Assembly: GCF_030864355.1 (NCBI RefSeq)
Contig: NC_083394.1
Coordinates: 1,488,001 to 1,552,000, forward strand
Direction: 5' to 3'
Length of the DNA stretch: 64,000 nt
Source: Cutaneotrichosporon cavernicola
Taxonomy: Eukaryota > Basidiomycota > Tremellomycetes > Trichosporonales > Trichosporonaceae
Shown here: positions 11,019 to 22,309 of the stretch, piece by piece
Layout: each line of letters opens with the position of its first letter
How positions within the stretch are numbered: position 1 is the stretch's first letter
Program-made: the position numbers and the translations under genes
The notes under the pieces: model-generated
The model's input: only the letters and a program-made list of their open reading frames with translations
Told to the model about the DNA's origin: nothing
The model's database searches: none

Positions 11019-14000
11019 ATGCCCTTCGACGACGACGACATTGGCGGCTCCAGCAACCCTATTTGCGTGTCGAGCGACTCCTCCGTGACCCCTTCAAACG
11101 ACGCCGCTTCCACTCTCTCTCGAAGCCGCGATGTGGACCTGGACAGAGCACTGAGAGAGCTGGAGAGGAACGACTCGCGTAACGCGCAAGCCGGATCATC
11201 GCGGCACAAGCCTCTGCGGCCACACTCTCCGGGTGTACCGGGCAAGCGCCGCATTGTTGATGAGACGCTCGTCTCGAGGTACGACTATAGTGAGCCGGAG
11301 CGAAAGGTAAGGCAGCACACGCGCACTCCGTCGCAGACGACCTTGATGTCGTTTATCAAGACATCGCCCAGCACCAAGAATCGCGTTCAAGCCGATGCGC
11401 CCGCTGGACGGTCGCGCAATGGCGACCGCGCGTTCCAACGCACTCCTTCCTTCGGTTCTCTGCCAACAAGCCGGCTAGCGCCACCAGCCAAGCGGAACGG
11501 CCAGTCGTCTTCCAGAAGTATACTTGGTGGCACGTCGACAGAGGATGCCATTGAACTGAGCGATGTTTCGCGGCGGCGGAGCCGGCGGCCGACATCTCCT
11601 CCGCCATCTCGCGGGTTTGCATCGCGGCGCCACTCGCGCGCTGATACTCGACAGCCCTCAGTGCAGGCTCTCCCACCCGCGGCGAGACGACCACCAGGGA
11701 AGATGGCAAGTAACTCGCAGCCCGTCGTCGTCATTTCCGACTCGGACGAGGAGACCCCAGTTGCTGGCGGCGCTCACAAGCGCACCGTCACGGCCTCGCC
11801 CAGAAAGGAGCTCAAGGATCCGCGGATCCTCGTGCCCGAGACAGTGGCGTCACCACTGCGGGGGCGCAGTCTGGTTGAGGAGACTGTCCTTCCACGTCCT
11901 CCTATCAGCGCAGTTGTCGCTTCTCAAAGCTATATCGTCCCTGAGTCCGCCACGTCTTCTGCACCAGCTATCGTCTTAGACGACTCGGACGAATCTCGAA
12001 CCCGACTCCCCCGCCGCTCCAGCAGGGCCCGATCAGCAGCGACTCCCGAAGAACGACAGGAACGCCAGAGACGGGCGAATGAGAGGATCATGACCCCTGC
12101 CTCCATTGCTGAACTCCCGTCTATCCTCGACGGTCTCGCAAAAACACCAACGCCCAAGAAGCCCGTGCCGAAGAAGTTGGCACCGGCACCCGACGCCAAC
12201 TCTGCCAAGCGCCGGCTGTTCGCTGCCAATGCCAACCTTGATGACGAGAGTTATCGACCTAACCCTGGGAGTGTGCTCGCCCGCCCAGTCAAACCCGATC
12301 GGGCAGCCTGGTACCAGGCTAATCGCCCCCGGCGCAGCCTCCCAGTCGCAGGCAAGTACGCTCTCCCGCCTGTCGATACGCCAATCCAGCAGTGGCCCAC
12401 AAGACCCGGTACGTCGCACACACCCCAAGCAAGGAAGCGCAAATCGGCGGAGCGCCATATCAAGACTCCTGGTCCTGCCGAACGTCGCTCGCCGAAACCT
12501 CCTGGGGGACACAGCTTGGCGACGCCTGCTGCGGCGGAGCCCAAGTCCAAAACGCCTGCACCGGCCGGCCGCCGATCGCAGACAACAGTGGTTACCCAAC
12601 CCCGGTCCCAGACGCGCGACATGCGCTCCCCAGCCAACGGCCACAAGATTAGCATACCAGTGCAGCCGGGCCCACACTCACGGGCGAGGGCGGCACCATC
12701 CAAACCAGCTTCGCCTTCTCCGGTTGCGCCAAAGGATGTCTCCGACCAGTCTGGCCCCAGCACTCCGCAACATCAGCGGTGTTCTTCCATGTCAAGCTGC
12801 TTGACGCCGCTCCCTCTCACCCAGATCCCACCTGACAGCCCGGCAGCCAGTTTGCAGTCACATTCCACCCTTCGCCCCGAGAGGCTAGAGGTTGTGCGCG
12901 AGGAGCCATCGGCCAACATGAACCAGCCCGGAGGACGGGGTTCCCTCCCTGTTCCTGCCGAACCTCCAGCGGTTGAAGCGGTGGAGGAAGCTGACAGTGG
13001 ATCTGCGACAGACTACGAGAATGCCGGCTCAGAATTCGGGGTGAGTGCTCCAACGTTGACTTCTGCTGACGCTGAGTTGGACCTGTACGCCGATTTCGCG
13101 GAGTTCGCTGGAAGTCCCTCCCAGTCCATCCTGATCACCCCCGCGAAGCGCTCCATGACCAGACTGAGCGTCTCGCCAACGGCGTCCAAGACGTTCCGAT
13201 CTCACGTGGCGTCGAAGTTCGGGGTGACAACTGAGGCTGGCGAGTCCACTGCCGGCCCCGGACCTCCTGAGCATTCCGAGTCGCTTTACAAGGCGTCGCA
13301 GCCTCCGATGTCCCCTACGGCCCGTCTCCTGGCTGAGGAGCAGGAGCGCGAGAGGAAGGTAGCGGAAGAGCGGGAGCGTGCACAGACGGCTGCCGCTGAG
13401 CGCGAAGCAAATAATCGGGCGCAATTCGAGGCCATCAAGCTTCTTGAAGGCAGCGACGATTCAGACGATGGCGACGAACTCCGCCTCTCGCAAGTTTTCC
13501 GGTAAGCTGCTCCTAGTCTTCGCCACCGCAGACGCTGACTTTGCAGGGATATCGAAAGGACCCCATCGCCTGGTGTGAGACGATCGGTCCGGCAGCGCCA
13601 GTCTGTCTCCAAGGTCTCGGACGACGATCATGACCCCTCCTTGCCACAGCGGCCCCAGTTTAAATCGAACCCTAACCACTCCAAGCTCTTCAAGGAGCTT
13701 GACCGCGACACCAGGCGGGGGATGACGACGGCCCACATTGAAGCCGCCCTCTCGGCTTCGGCAAGCCCGGAACGCCGCCAGCTTGACCTTGCCAACGTCA
13801 GCGGTGTCGATGAGGCAGTCCTGGCCGAGGCGCAACGCATCCAGCGGGAAGGAGCTCGAAAGGAGGAACGGGAGGCAGTTCACTCTGTGTTCTGGGAAGA
13901 AGATAGACGGCTTGCAGTGGAGGGCCCGCCTCTCCCTCTCCGCTGCGCATACCAGGACTACTCGGTGGAGATGCTCGAGGACGTATATGACGAATCGACG

Positions 14001-15183
14001 CTTGCCCGACTCGTCTCATGCCTGCCTGTGCCAGCCTCGACTGAGGTCCTACTAAACGAGTGGCTCTTTGAGCTTGGTAAGTTAACGCGGCTGACGTGTT
14101 GCTAACGTTCGTAGCCTTTTGTGCCCGTGACGAAGAGCTGGCCTACGTAGCACTTGAGCGCTTGCTCGAGTTCATTGTGAGCTCGACCAACGAGCCGACC
14201 CAGGCCCCCGACGGCCTGTTCTGGCTGATGAACTCGGCGTGGTACCAGCTCGGCGCCAAGGTGAGAGAATCAGAGAGACCCCTCGCCCGTGTCGCTCGCG
14301 ACCGAGCAACTGCAAGCACATTTATCTGCCGCATCGCTTCAATGGCAGCCAAGTGAGTCCACGTAAGTCGCTGTTATCTGACAATAGCAAAGGATGGTTG
14401 GGATCCCACTGCGCATGGTTTATGCTCTGCCACTTGGCGGTCCTCGCCAGCGACTCGTCGACCAGCTCCGCTCTGTCGCGCCAGATCGAGGCCGCTACGG
14501 CGGACCTGTTCAACTTGGTGTTGAAGGAAAATCCACACGACAACATGATTGCGGAAGAACTGGCGTCGCTTGAACTAGCGCCACAAGTCCGGTCTGTCCT
14601 CGCACTCGGTCAAAGAAACAGCGCTTCGCGAGCGGCGGTGCGATGGACGACAATTGGCCTGTTGCTCGCCAACGACGAAGACGCCGTCAAGAAGGAAGGA
14701 GGAGCGCGCCCCATTGCCCACCGTGTGCTGCAGGGTCTCTACCGCATCGAAGACGAGATCCGCTCCGAGAACGCAGATTATGGACGCATCAGCAACCTCC
14801 TCGCGTTGTGGTGCGCCGGCCTGACAGATCTCGACGATGGGTGGTCCAATGACCCTGAGGCTGCGTGGGTGGTGCGCGAATCCCTGCGCTTGCGCGACCT
14901 TGTTCGCGACGACCCTGACGATCCGGCGACGAGCGAGGTCAAGGGCCGTCTGCAGTTGACCCACCACATTGTGAGCCTGCACGTGCAAGCCGCCACGGAC
15001 CGCGAGCGGCGTGCGCGCATCGCCGGCAAGGGGCTGGAGGTTGGCGTGCATGGGCAGACACGGCTGAGCTTTGGACGTGGTGAGGGTAAGCAGAGTGATG
15101 GTGAGGGTGAGCAGAATGATGGTGAGGGTGAGCAGAATGATGGTGAGGGTGAGCAGAATGATGGTGAGGACAGGAATATATGA
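11019..15183 (+). CDS. Large disordered protein with SIMs, PIP-like motif and candidate SLF2/Nse6 (CANIN) C-terminus, 1348 aa
   Basis: Exons 11019-13501, 13547-14076, 14115-14352 and 14388-15183. I chose the ATG at 11019 (MPFDDDDIGG) because the 50 residues encoded upstream look like leader. Residues 1 to about 830 are disordered, Ser/Pro/Arg-rich. They carry hydrophobic patches followed by acidic residues, typical of SUMO-interacting motifs: PICVSSDSS (14), AIELSD (176), PVVVISDSDEE (234) and AIVLDDSDES (317). QTTLMSFI near residue 106 resembles a PCNA-interacting box. The C-terminal half is helical and structured (DYSVEMLEDVYDES, VLLNEWLFELAF, LEFIVSSTNEP, LFWLMNSAWYQLGA). It resembles the CANIN domain of SLF2/Nse6, which loads the SMC5/6 complex at damaged DNA. 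The domain call rests on my recollection of the family. The tail has a GEGEQND repeat. Confidence 0.6.
15079..15171 (+). repeat. 21-bp coding minisatellite (GEGEQND)n
   Basis: About four copies of a 21-bp unit near the 3' end of the SLF2-like gene encode tandem GEGEQND heptapeptides; the first copy is diverged (GEGKQSD). The last three are nearly identical, suggesting recent expansion by slippage. Confidence 0.9.
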
Positions 15184-15263
15184 GACAAAGTACGCCATAC
15201 ATGGGGTAGACGTCAAGTGCATTGTTGTATACATTGGCATTGTAATGCATGAGGTAGCTGTAT

Positions 15264-17381
15264 CTAGTCGTCGAACTCATCGCGCTTGCGCTTCATCTCG
15301 CGCGTGACCTTTTGCCGCGCCGCTTCGTGCCGTGCGAGCTCGGGGTTCATTGTCGAGCGCGCCGACTTCTGGATCTCCTGTTTGAGGTCGAACATGACCT
15401 CCTCGTCGTTGTTATCGAGAAACGTGATGGCGAGACCCTCCTTGCCTGCACGACCGGTACGACCGATACGATGGACGTACTTTTCAATCGTATCCGTCAT
15501 CTGCCAGTTGATGACGAGCGAGACATCGGTAATGTCGATACCACGACCCGCGAGGTCGGTAGCGACGAGGACCTCGACATCGCCGTCGCGGAGGGCTTTG
15601 AGACTCGCCTCGCGCTGCTCCTGGTTCTTGCCAGAGTGGAGAGTGGTAGCCGCCCGCCCAGCCTGCTGGACATATCTTACGACGACGTCGGCCGTCGTCT
15701 TCTGGTTGACGAACACGAGAATGGGCGGCGGCAGGGCGTGGCTGCGCAGAATCTCCTGCAGGCGCGCCTTCTTCTTCTCCTCGCCACTGACGAACTCGAC
15801 GCGCTGCTCGACCGTGTCGACCGCCTCACCCGCTGTGCCGATGGTAACAGTGGCCGGTTTGCGGAGGTACTTTCGCGTGAGGCGCTCAACGGCGGGCGGC
15901 ATGGTCGCCGAGAAGAGAGTCATTACGCGGTCGCTCTTATCGCCTTCCTCCTTGGGAGCGGGCATGGCGTCGAGGATAAAGGTGAGGTCGGCTTCAAAGC
16001 CGAGATCGACCATCTTGTCGGCCTCGTCCATGACCACATAGCGACACTGGGACATGACTAGTATACTCTTGTCGATCATGTCCTTCAGACGACCCGGAGT
16101 CGCGATAACAAGATGCGAACCGTCACGGAGGTTGAACTGCTGCTCGTCGACACTCCGTCCACCAACAATCGACACGCAAGTGTACCCGAGCGGCCCGCAG
16201 AACTTTGCCGCCTCGGCCTCAATCTGCTGGGCGAGTTCACGCGTCGGGGCGAGAATCAAAGCGTACGGCCCCAGATGACGATTATCGTCATTCAGCGCCG
16301 GCAGCCGCGAAATATACGTGAGCATGGGAATGAGGAAGGCCGCCGTCTTGCCCGAACCTGTCTTGGCCAGGCCGACGAGGTCGCGGTTCTGCAGCCCAAT
16401 CGGGATGGCCTGCCGCTGAATCGGGGAGGGCTCAGTATACCCGATCGTGTCGACAATGTCGCAGATACGCTCTGGAATCGCGCTTTCGCGCCACGTCCGC
16501 AGGGGGTTGGGGATGGCTCCGCCGCGGGACGAGATCGAGTAGTCCTCGCGGAAGATACGCCAGTCGCGCTCCTTCATCTCCTCGAGCGGCTTCTCGCTCC
16601 AGTGCCGATCATCGTTACCGCCCTTTCCGGCACGCCGCCGCTCTAACGCATCCGTAAACTTGCTCTCGCCGGGCGCCGGCGATCCCGTGCTACTCGCCGC
16701 GGCGGAGCGCGTGTGCGTACCCTCTGTAGGCACCCATACCCGCTGAGAGGATGTATCGTCGGCGGCGCTCCAGTCAAAGATGGCATTCTTGTTCGTCGCC
16801 TTGCGCATCCATGGTTTCTTGACCTCTTCCTTCTGGCCCAGATACCGCTTCTTGATTGTATCCAGCTCGTCGTTCCCGCTGGCGCCATTGGCATTCCGGC
16901 TTGGAGCCCCGTTGGCGCGGCGGTCATCGCGCCGTCCCCCTCGTCCATGTCCGCCGTCGCGACGATCACGATCACGATCACGATCGCGGTCGTCGAACCG
17001 ACGGTCCTGTCGTCCACCGCGAAAATCATCGTCCCTGCGCCGGTCGCGGTAATCGGCACGGTGGTCACCGCGATAATCCAACCCCCCGTCGCGAGTATCC
17101 CTTTCGCGTTCCCGATCGCGGCGGTTCACATCCGCCCGCCGCCGCTCCTCGGCCGCTGCGCGTTCCAGCCCTTCTCGGCGGGCCCGATCTCCCCGCTCCT
17201 TCTCTTTGGTGGAGGACGAATCGGCCGCAGCTTTCTCCGCAGCGAGCTTCTCGCGCATCGCCTTGGTCATGAATTTTGGCTGGATGTCAGTGGGTTCAGA
17301 TGTTGGACATACCTTTGCCGCGGCCTCACGCTCAGCCTTTTGCTGGGCGAGAATGTCTTCGACGGAGAGTGGGCCGGACAT
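15264..17381 (-). CDS. PRP28: PRP28, DEAD-box pre-mRNA splicing helicase, 694 aa
   Basis: U5 snRNP-linked ATPase that exchanges U1 for U6 at the 5' splice site. Exons 17313-17381 and 15264-17279. The 33-nt intron (17280-17312) is in frame and stop-free. Removing it restores the family N-terminus SVEDILAQQK...AAAKPKFMTKA. A highly charged Arg/Asp region follows (about 60-150). The helicase core shows the Q motif (PSPIQRQAIPIG), AKTGSGKT, APTRELAQQ, TPGRL, VMDEADKM, SATMPP, DLAGRGID and YVHRIGRTGRAG. The N-terminal SVED and PKF(I/M)(S/T)KA signature separates Prp28/DDX23 from other DEAD-box proteins. The start at 17381 (MSGPLSVED) is chosen over an upstream in-frame ATG at 17447. It is divergent from the epimerase gene, with about 210 bp between. 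Confidence 0.95.
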   Translation of the reverse strand: MSGPLSVEDILAQQKAEREAAAKVCPTSEPTDIQPKFMTKAMREKLAAEKAAADSSSTKEKERGDRARREGLERAAAEERRRADVNRRDRERERDTRDGGLDYRGDHRADYRDRRRDDDFRGGRQDRRFDDRDRDRDRDRRDGGHGRGGRRDDRRANGAPSRNANGASGNDELDTIKKRYLGQKEEVKKPWMRKATNKNAIFDWSAADDTSSQRVWVPTEGTHTRSAAASSTGSPAPGESKFTDALERRRAGKGGNDDRHWSEKPLEEMKERDWRIFREDYSISSRGGAIPNPLRTWRESAIPERICDIVDTIGYTEPSPIQRQAIPIGLQNRDLVGLAKTGSGKTAAFLIPMLTYISRLPALNDDNRHLGPYALILAPTRELAQQIEAEAAKFCGPLGYTCVSIVGGRSVDEQQFNLRDGSHLVIATPGRLKDMIDKSILVMSQCRYVVMDEADKMVDLGFEADLTFILDAMPAPKEEGDKSDRVMTLFSATMPPAVERLTRKYLRKPATVTIGTAGEAVDTVEQRVEFVSGEEKKKARLQEILRSHALPPPILVFVNQKTTADVVVRYVQQAGRAATTLHSGKNQEQREASLKALRDGDVEVLVATDLAGRGIDITDVSLVINWQMTDTIEKYVHRIGRTGRAGKEGLAITFLDNNDEEVMFDLKQEIQKSARSTMNPELARHEAARQKVTREMKRKRDEFDD

Positions 17382-17591
17382 GGTGATGAGGAGGGGTGGA
17401 GGTCGGTGATTACAACGTTGTTGGGTGGCAAGTGATGTACTTGACATGGACTAAAGTCGAGCGGAAGCAGATGCAGGTCCGTGGCGGACATCCGTCACCA
17501 GTCCGGACCGAAGTCGAATCCAGAGAACGTCATGAAGCGCTTCATTCCCAACATTCGTCCACATCCTTCTCACCTCCAACCTCGAACAACC

Positions 17592-18802
17592 ATGCCCCAG
17601 GCCATTATCGCACCCTCGGTCCTCGCGAGCGACCTCAGCAACCTCGCCAACGAGTGCAAGCGCATGCTCGGCGACGGTGCCGACTGGCTGCACATGGGTG
17701 AGTACCAAGACGTGATAGTGAACCTGGACTTGCCGCAGACAGCCACTCCCTCTCCCCATCGGTATACGGGACAGGCAGAGCGCTGCGTGATCGCTTCGGT
17801 GTTTTGTCTTGGGCCAGGGTTGCGCGCTAGCGAACCACCCTATACCCTGCCAGCTAGTGCTCTGCGACGCTCTTGGGCGGGGTCTTACTCGAATTTCCTC
17901 GTCGTTGCGCCCACTGACGGAAGACGTCATGGACGGCCACTTTGTGCCCAACATCACTATGGGTCCTCCGATCCTCTCGTGTGTCCGCGACAACGTCCCC
18001 AACATCTTCATGGACTGCCACATGATGGTGTCTGACCCGGCCAAGGTGGGTGATGGGTGGGTGGGTAGGAAAGGGATGGGAGCGGAAGTGGGAAGAAGGA
18101 GGGGGAGAGGTGTTGGGAGGCAGAGGAATGGGATCATCGTGAAACCTGTGGGCGCTGTGTGCGGTGGACAAGCTGTGACGTCTCCTCGGCCTGCATGGCC
18201 ACCAGCACTCAGCTTCCGTGCGCAATACACAGCTGACCGCAGTGGGTGCCCGAGGTATCCAAGGCTGGCGGCAAGCTGTACACGTTCCACTACGAAGCGA
18301 CGGGTGAGTTTATTGTGAAATTTGGCTGGGTATTGCCTTCAGAGTCTGGAGTCTGGGGCGCTTGGGCCGCGAGCCTAGAGCGTGGTCAGGGTGACGGCGT
18401 CCCAACACATCAACACACTAACACACAGACAAGCCGATGGACGTCATCAAGCTCATTCACGAGCACGGTATGCTCGCCGGCCTCGCCATCTCGCCCGACA
18501 CCCCCGCCGACGTCGTCACGGACGAGCTCGGTAACGCCGTCGACCACCTCCTCGTCATGACTGTGCGTCCTGGCTTTGGCGGGCAAAAGTTCATGCCCGA
18601 GTGCCTGCCCAAGGTCACTGAGCTGCGTGCCCGCTTCCCCGACAAGAACATCCAGGTCGACGGCGGCGTCGGTGCCGGTAACGCGTGCCAGTGCGCCAAG
18701 GCTGGTTCGAACGTCCTCGTTGCGGGCTCGGCCGTGTTTGGCGCCAAGGACCCCCAGGTCACCATCGGTGAGATGCGCACGGCCGTCAACGCCGAGTTCT
18801 AG
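17592..18802 (+). CDS. RPE1: Ribulose-phosphate 3-epimerase, 220 aa
   Basis: Interconverts ribulose 5-phosphate and xylulose 5-phosphate in the pentose phosphate pathway; cytosolic, metal-dependent (beta/alpha)8 barrel. Exons 17592-17697, 17924-18045, 18243-18303 and 18429-18802. The joined protein starts [18 protein letters not shown] and holds [17 protein letters not shown] (metal ligands and catalytic Asp), [23 protein letters not shown] and [11 protein letters not shown], all diagnostic. Its three introns (226, 197 and 125 nt) are much longer than those of its neighbours. Length is normal for the family. Confidence 0.96.
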
Positions 18803-18947
18803 GCTGCTAGGCTGTATGATGAGATAATATGCCAGAGGGCCATGCATTGATTGTTACAACCCGTTCGTGGTCTAACATTTCCAGATGTTGTCAGTCCCAA
18901 GATCCGATGTGGAGGTGAAAAAAGCTGTCTAGTTGAGTGCGAAAGGT

Positions 18948-21900
18948 CTAGTTTGAGCGGGCGTGCTCGAGCTTGGGGCCAAGCTGTATGTTCCGTGCCT
19001 GCTCTGTAGGCGACGTGGGCGACGTGGGCGACATCTGCTCCGGTTCGGCGACGGTGCCGCGCCGGCTAAATTCACTTTCCACGAGAGGACTAAGTCCTGG
19101 CAGGTTGGAAAACTTGCCAACAACGGGAGGAGTCGGATCGGCCTGGAGCTTGCTGAGCGCGGCCGACAGCGCCGCCGGGTGAGGAACCGACTCGAGCGAC
19201 GAAGCGCCAGACGAAAACGACCGCGTGTGGCCACGTTTTGGACCAGCTGCCACAGACGCGTCAAAGCGAGTCATCGAGGGAGACGAGTCACTGCGGGCGG
19301 GACGCAGGACGGATGGAGACGGGTCGCGGCGCAGAGCCTGCATACCTGATACTGGAGACGTACTCATGGACGTGGCACGGCCACGCGGGCCGGCCTGCAT
19401 TGTCACTTTGTCTGGGTCGTCAAATGTGTTCGGCCCGTCAGTCGTGGCGGTGGTCATGTCGGGGAAGGTACGCGGCATGCCTGGCATGCCTGAAGCCTGC
19501 GAGAACGACATGCGCGACCGCATACGCCGCAGGCGGTCGCCAGCAACCGCCTCGTCACTTTGCTCCATCTCCTTTGGAAGCATGACAGCACGGTCGATCT
19601 GGCGTCAGCACGTGGTGATGAGATGGTGCGTACGGCGACGGGTAGGCCGCGGTGGCGTCCACGGAGAATCACGATGATGACGACCAGCTTTGACAAGGTG
19701 CGCATTGCTCCCACGAGAGAGTAGTTGTCGTACGAAACGCCCAGACTGAGGCCGACAGTGCCGTACGCACTGACGAGCTCGAAGATGATGTTGAAGACGT
19801 TCATGTACTCCCACTTTTCCTTGTCGTTGAGGCTGCCCCGCTCGATGATGCACACAAGCAGAAGTGCGCCAACGATCCACCACATGTCAAAAGCAAGCTG
19901 GCGACGTGCGCTGCATGTTAGCCGTTCCCATCGAGTTTGACTCACTGGAAGCCGAGATACTTGGCCACGGCGTTGGCACCATTCTCCTTGCCGAGATCCT
20001 CCTCCTCGAGCCCGTCGTCATCCTCCTCGTCCTCGAAGAGGCCGAGAGAGCGTTCTTCATAAACGTTGGTCGAACGAACGGACATGGCGATCGGGTAAAC
20101 TGAAATGTACATCATGATGACGAACATGACCTTGACAGCTGGCGCGACGTTGTTCATGGGCACGATCGCGAAACCAGCCGCACGCACTGCCACGGATTGG
20201 AAGAGACCCGCCGCGATTCGGGTGCCGACAGGGATCGCCTCGATAGCTGGGGTACCGATGTCAAGTAACATGAAGCTCAAGAAGTCGATGCAGGTGAGAA
20301 TGAGAACGACCACGGTGAGGAACCACGTCGTTGTTGAGGGAAAGAGATAGACGAAGCAGCGGCGAGGGTGGTCGAGCAAAAACTGGAGAGACTCGCGTAT
20401 GGACGACTTGGCCGGCGCCATCTTCCACATGACCCAGATGATGACGCGCAGGAGGATCGGGAAGCAAGTGTTACCGAAGAGAATGAGCAGTGCTACCACT
20501 GCCCGTCAGTGCAGCCACCAGACCAAACTTACCAGTGTTCATCAGATAAGCTGTCTGGAAAGGAACCACCGACGCGTCTGCGAGACTCATACCGAGGTTG
20601 GCGAAACCCGAGTATGCCTGGAAGAATGCAAACCACGGAATTCGTACGATCTTGTACTGGCTGTCAAAGACGTGATTGTACCGGCCGCCTGCAGCGATGT
20701 AGGGCGCAATGATGGTCACACCTGCCAGCGGAAGTAGGATCCAGTACCACAGCGTGATCCAGAACAGAAGCTTGAGGGCACGATACTCGACACCACCTAG
20801 CTCGTCCATCTGCTCCTCGGTCAACCCCTTGAACTTGGAGTTGCGACCAACAGCGGCAGAGAACGAAATGTAAGGCACATGTCGGCCGTCGCCAGAGTCG
20901 ATGCTGTCGCGTCCCGTGACAGTGTTCGTGCGAGGCATCGTCACGGTCTCGTGAAACTTGGTCGCTGCTCGAGGAAACGCCTTGCGGAAACCTTTCCTAA
21001 GCAGGTGAAGCGGGGTGGGGAAACCACCAAAACCAGTGTACCTCGGGTCCACCAAGGTGGAGTTCTGAGGACGGAGCGAGTATGTTCGCGGGAATGCGCT
21101 CGACCCCATAGTCGCGGTCCAGGGGATCCCGTTGGAGGGCATCGTCGACGTACGCGGCATTGAGTACATGGCACGACCATTTTCACCCAATGTGAGCTCG
21201 TGCGCGAGTCCGTCGTCGTGATCGTCGAAGGCAATCGTCATGGAACGAGGGAACGCGTGCTCGCCAGCAGCCATGCCGGCATAGGGGCGACGCGTAGGTT
21301 CCGTAGACGGCGGCGCAAGGGCAGTACCTGTACCAATGACGCTGTCCTCGGAGACCACTCTGCCGAGTCTGGTGCCATTGTCGAGGGGCCCGATGAGAGT
21401 CGGGCTGCTACGCAGCTCCTCTTCACCAGAATCGCCGTCAATGCTCCGCTTCTTGCTGTCGTCACTGGTTTCCGGTTCACTGGGCGGACTGATAAAGGTG
21501 TTGAGCTCGTGGCTCTCGCTTCTCCTGGGTTCGCCGTAAGTTGGAGAGCCAGCCCGCACTGGGGTGCCAGGAGCGGAAGTCATGGGCGTAGGCATAGGTG
21601 TGGCGATAGGGGTACCATCATACCAGCCCATGGGGTTGACGAGCCCGACGCCTCCGCCATCGACGCGCTTGATCATGTCCTTGTTGATCGGGCCCTTGCC
21701 CTTTGGCTTCCTGAAACTCGTGTGGACGCTGCCCTTGGTAGTACTGGTTGGCGTGCCAGTGACCAATTCATCCCGCCCAGGATCCCGAGTAAACCGCTGG
21801 CGCAGGGCGGTCGGAGCCGTGGTCAACGTCTTCGTGAGGCTGAAGCCGGGCCTCTCCTTCTCCTGTTGAGCAATGATGTGCTTGAACTTCTGGCGGAAGA

Positions 21901-22309
21901 AGTACATGCGCACGTAGATCATGACGAGCGAGACGAAGATCTGTTTGTCAACAGAGCTGTAGAAGCGCGACTGACCATGCTCCCCATACAAGTCTGGGCG
22001 AACAGCAAGAACTGCTGAAATGTGGTGAGCTGGCTCAGGTTGTTGGTTGTCAGACCTGTCACACACATGCACGAGAAGCAAAGGAACAGGCAGTCAATGA
22101 AAGAGATCTTGAACTGTCCGTTTGCGCCATAGAAGATGCCCGCGAAGATGATGGGTACGAATGTGCTGTAGGGTCAGTGGCGGGGCATAGGACCGCAGTA
22201 GTTCGACTTACAAGACAAGTAAGTGTAGACGATAGAAGTTGAGCGAATCGACAAGCTCCTTGACGGCTTTCTTGACCGGTCGCGGTACAAATTGACTAAT
22301 GTGTACCAT
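18948..22309 (-). CDS. TRK1: Trk-type high-affinity potassium transporter, 1058 aa
   Basis: Plasma-membrane K+ uptake protein of the TrkH/Trk/HKT superfamily. Exons 22212-22309, 21976-22165, 20533-21940, 19946-20498, 19634-19910 and 18948-19598. The start MVHISQFVPRPVKKAVKEL leads into the first membrane pair (LNFYRLHLLVFTFVP). The four P-loop filter segments are visible: CVTGLTTNNLS, YSGFANLGMSL, RAAGFAIVPMNN and AYGTVGLSLG, each with the conserved Gly. Between the first and second lies a hydrophilic cytosolic loop of about 350 residues, as in fungal Trk proteins. The C-terminal ARRQLAFDMWW and RGRHRGLPVAIDRAVMLP also fit. A disordered tail of about 190 residues follows. The start and every junction keep frame. 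Confidence 0.95.

Noticed and set aside
14263..14352. GTGAGA donor after QLGAK in the SLF2-like gene
   Set aside because: Frame continues sensibly to the GTGAGT at 14353, and only that donor keeps phase with the next exon.
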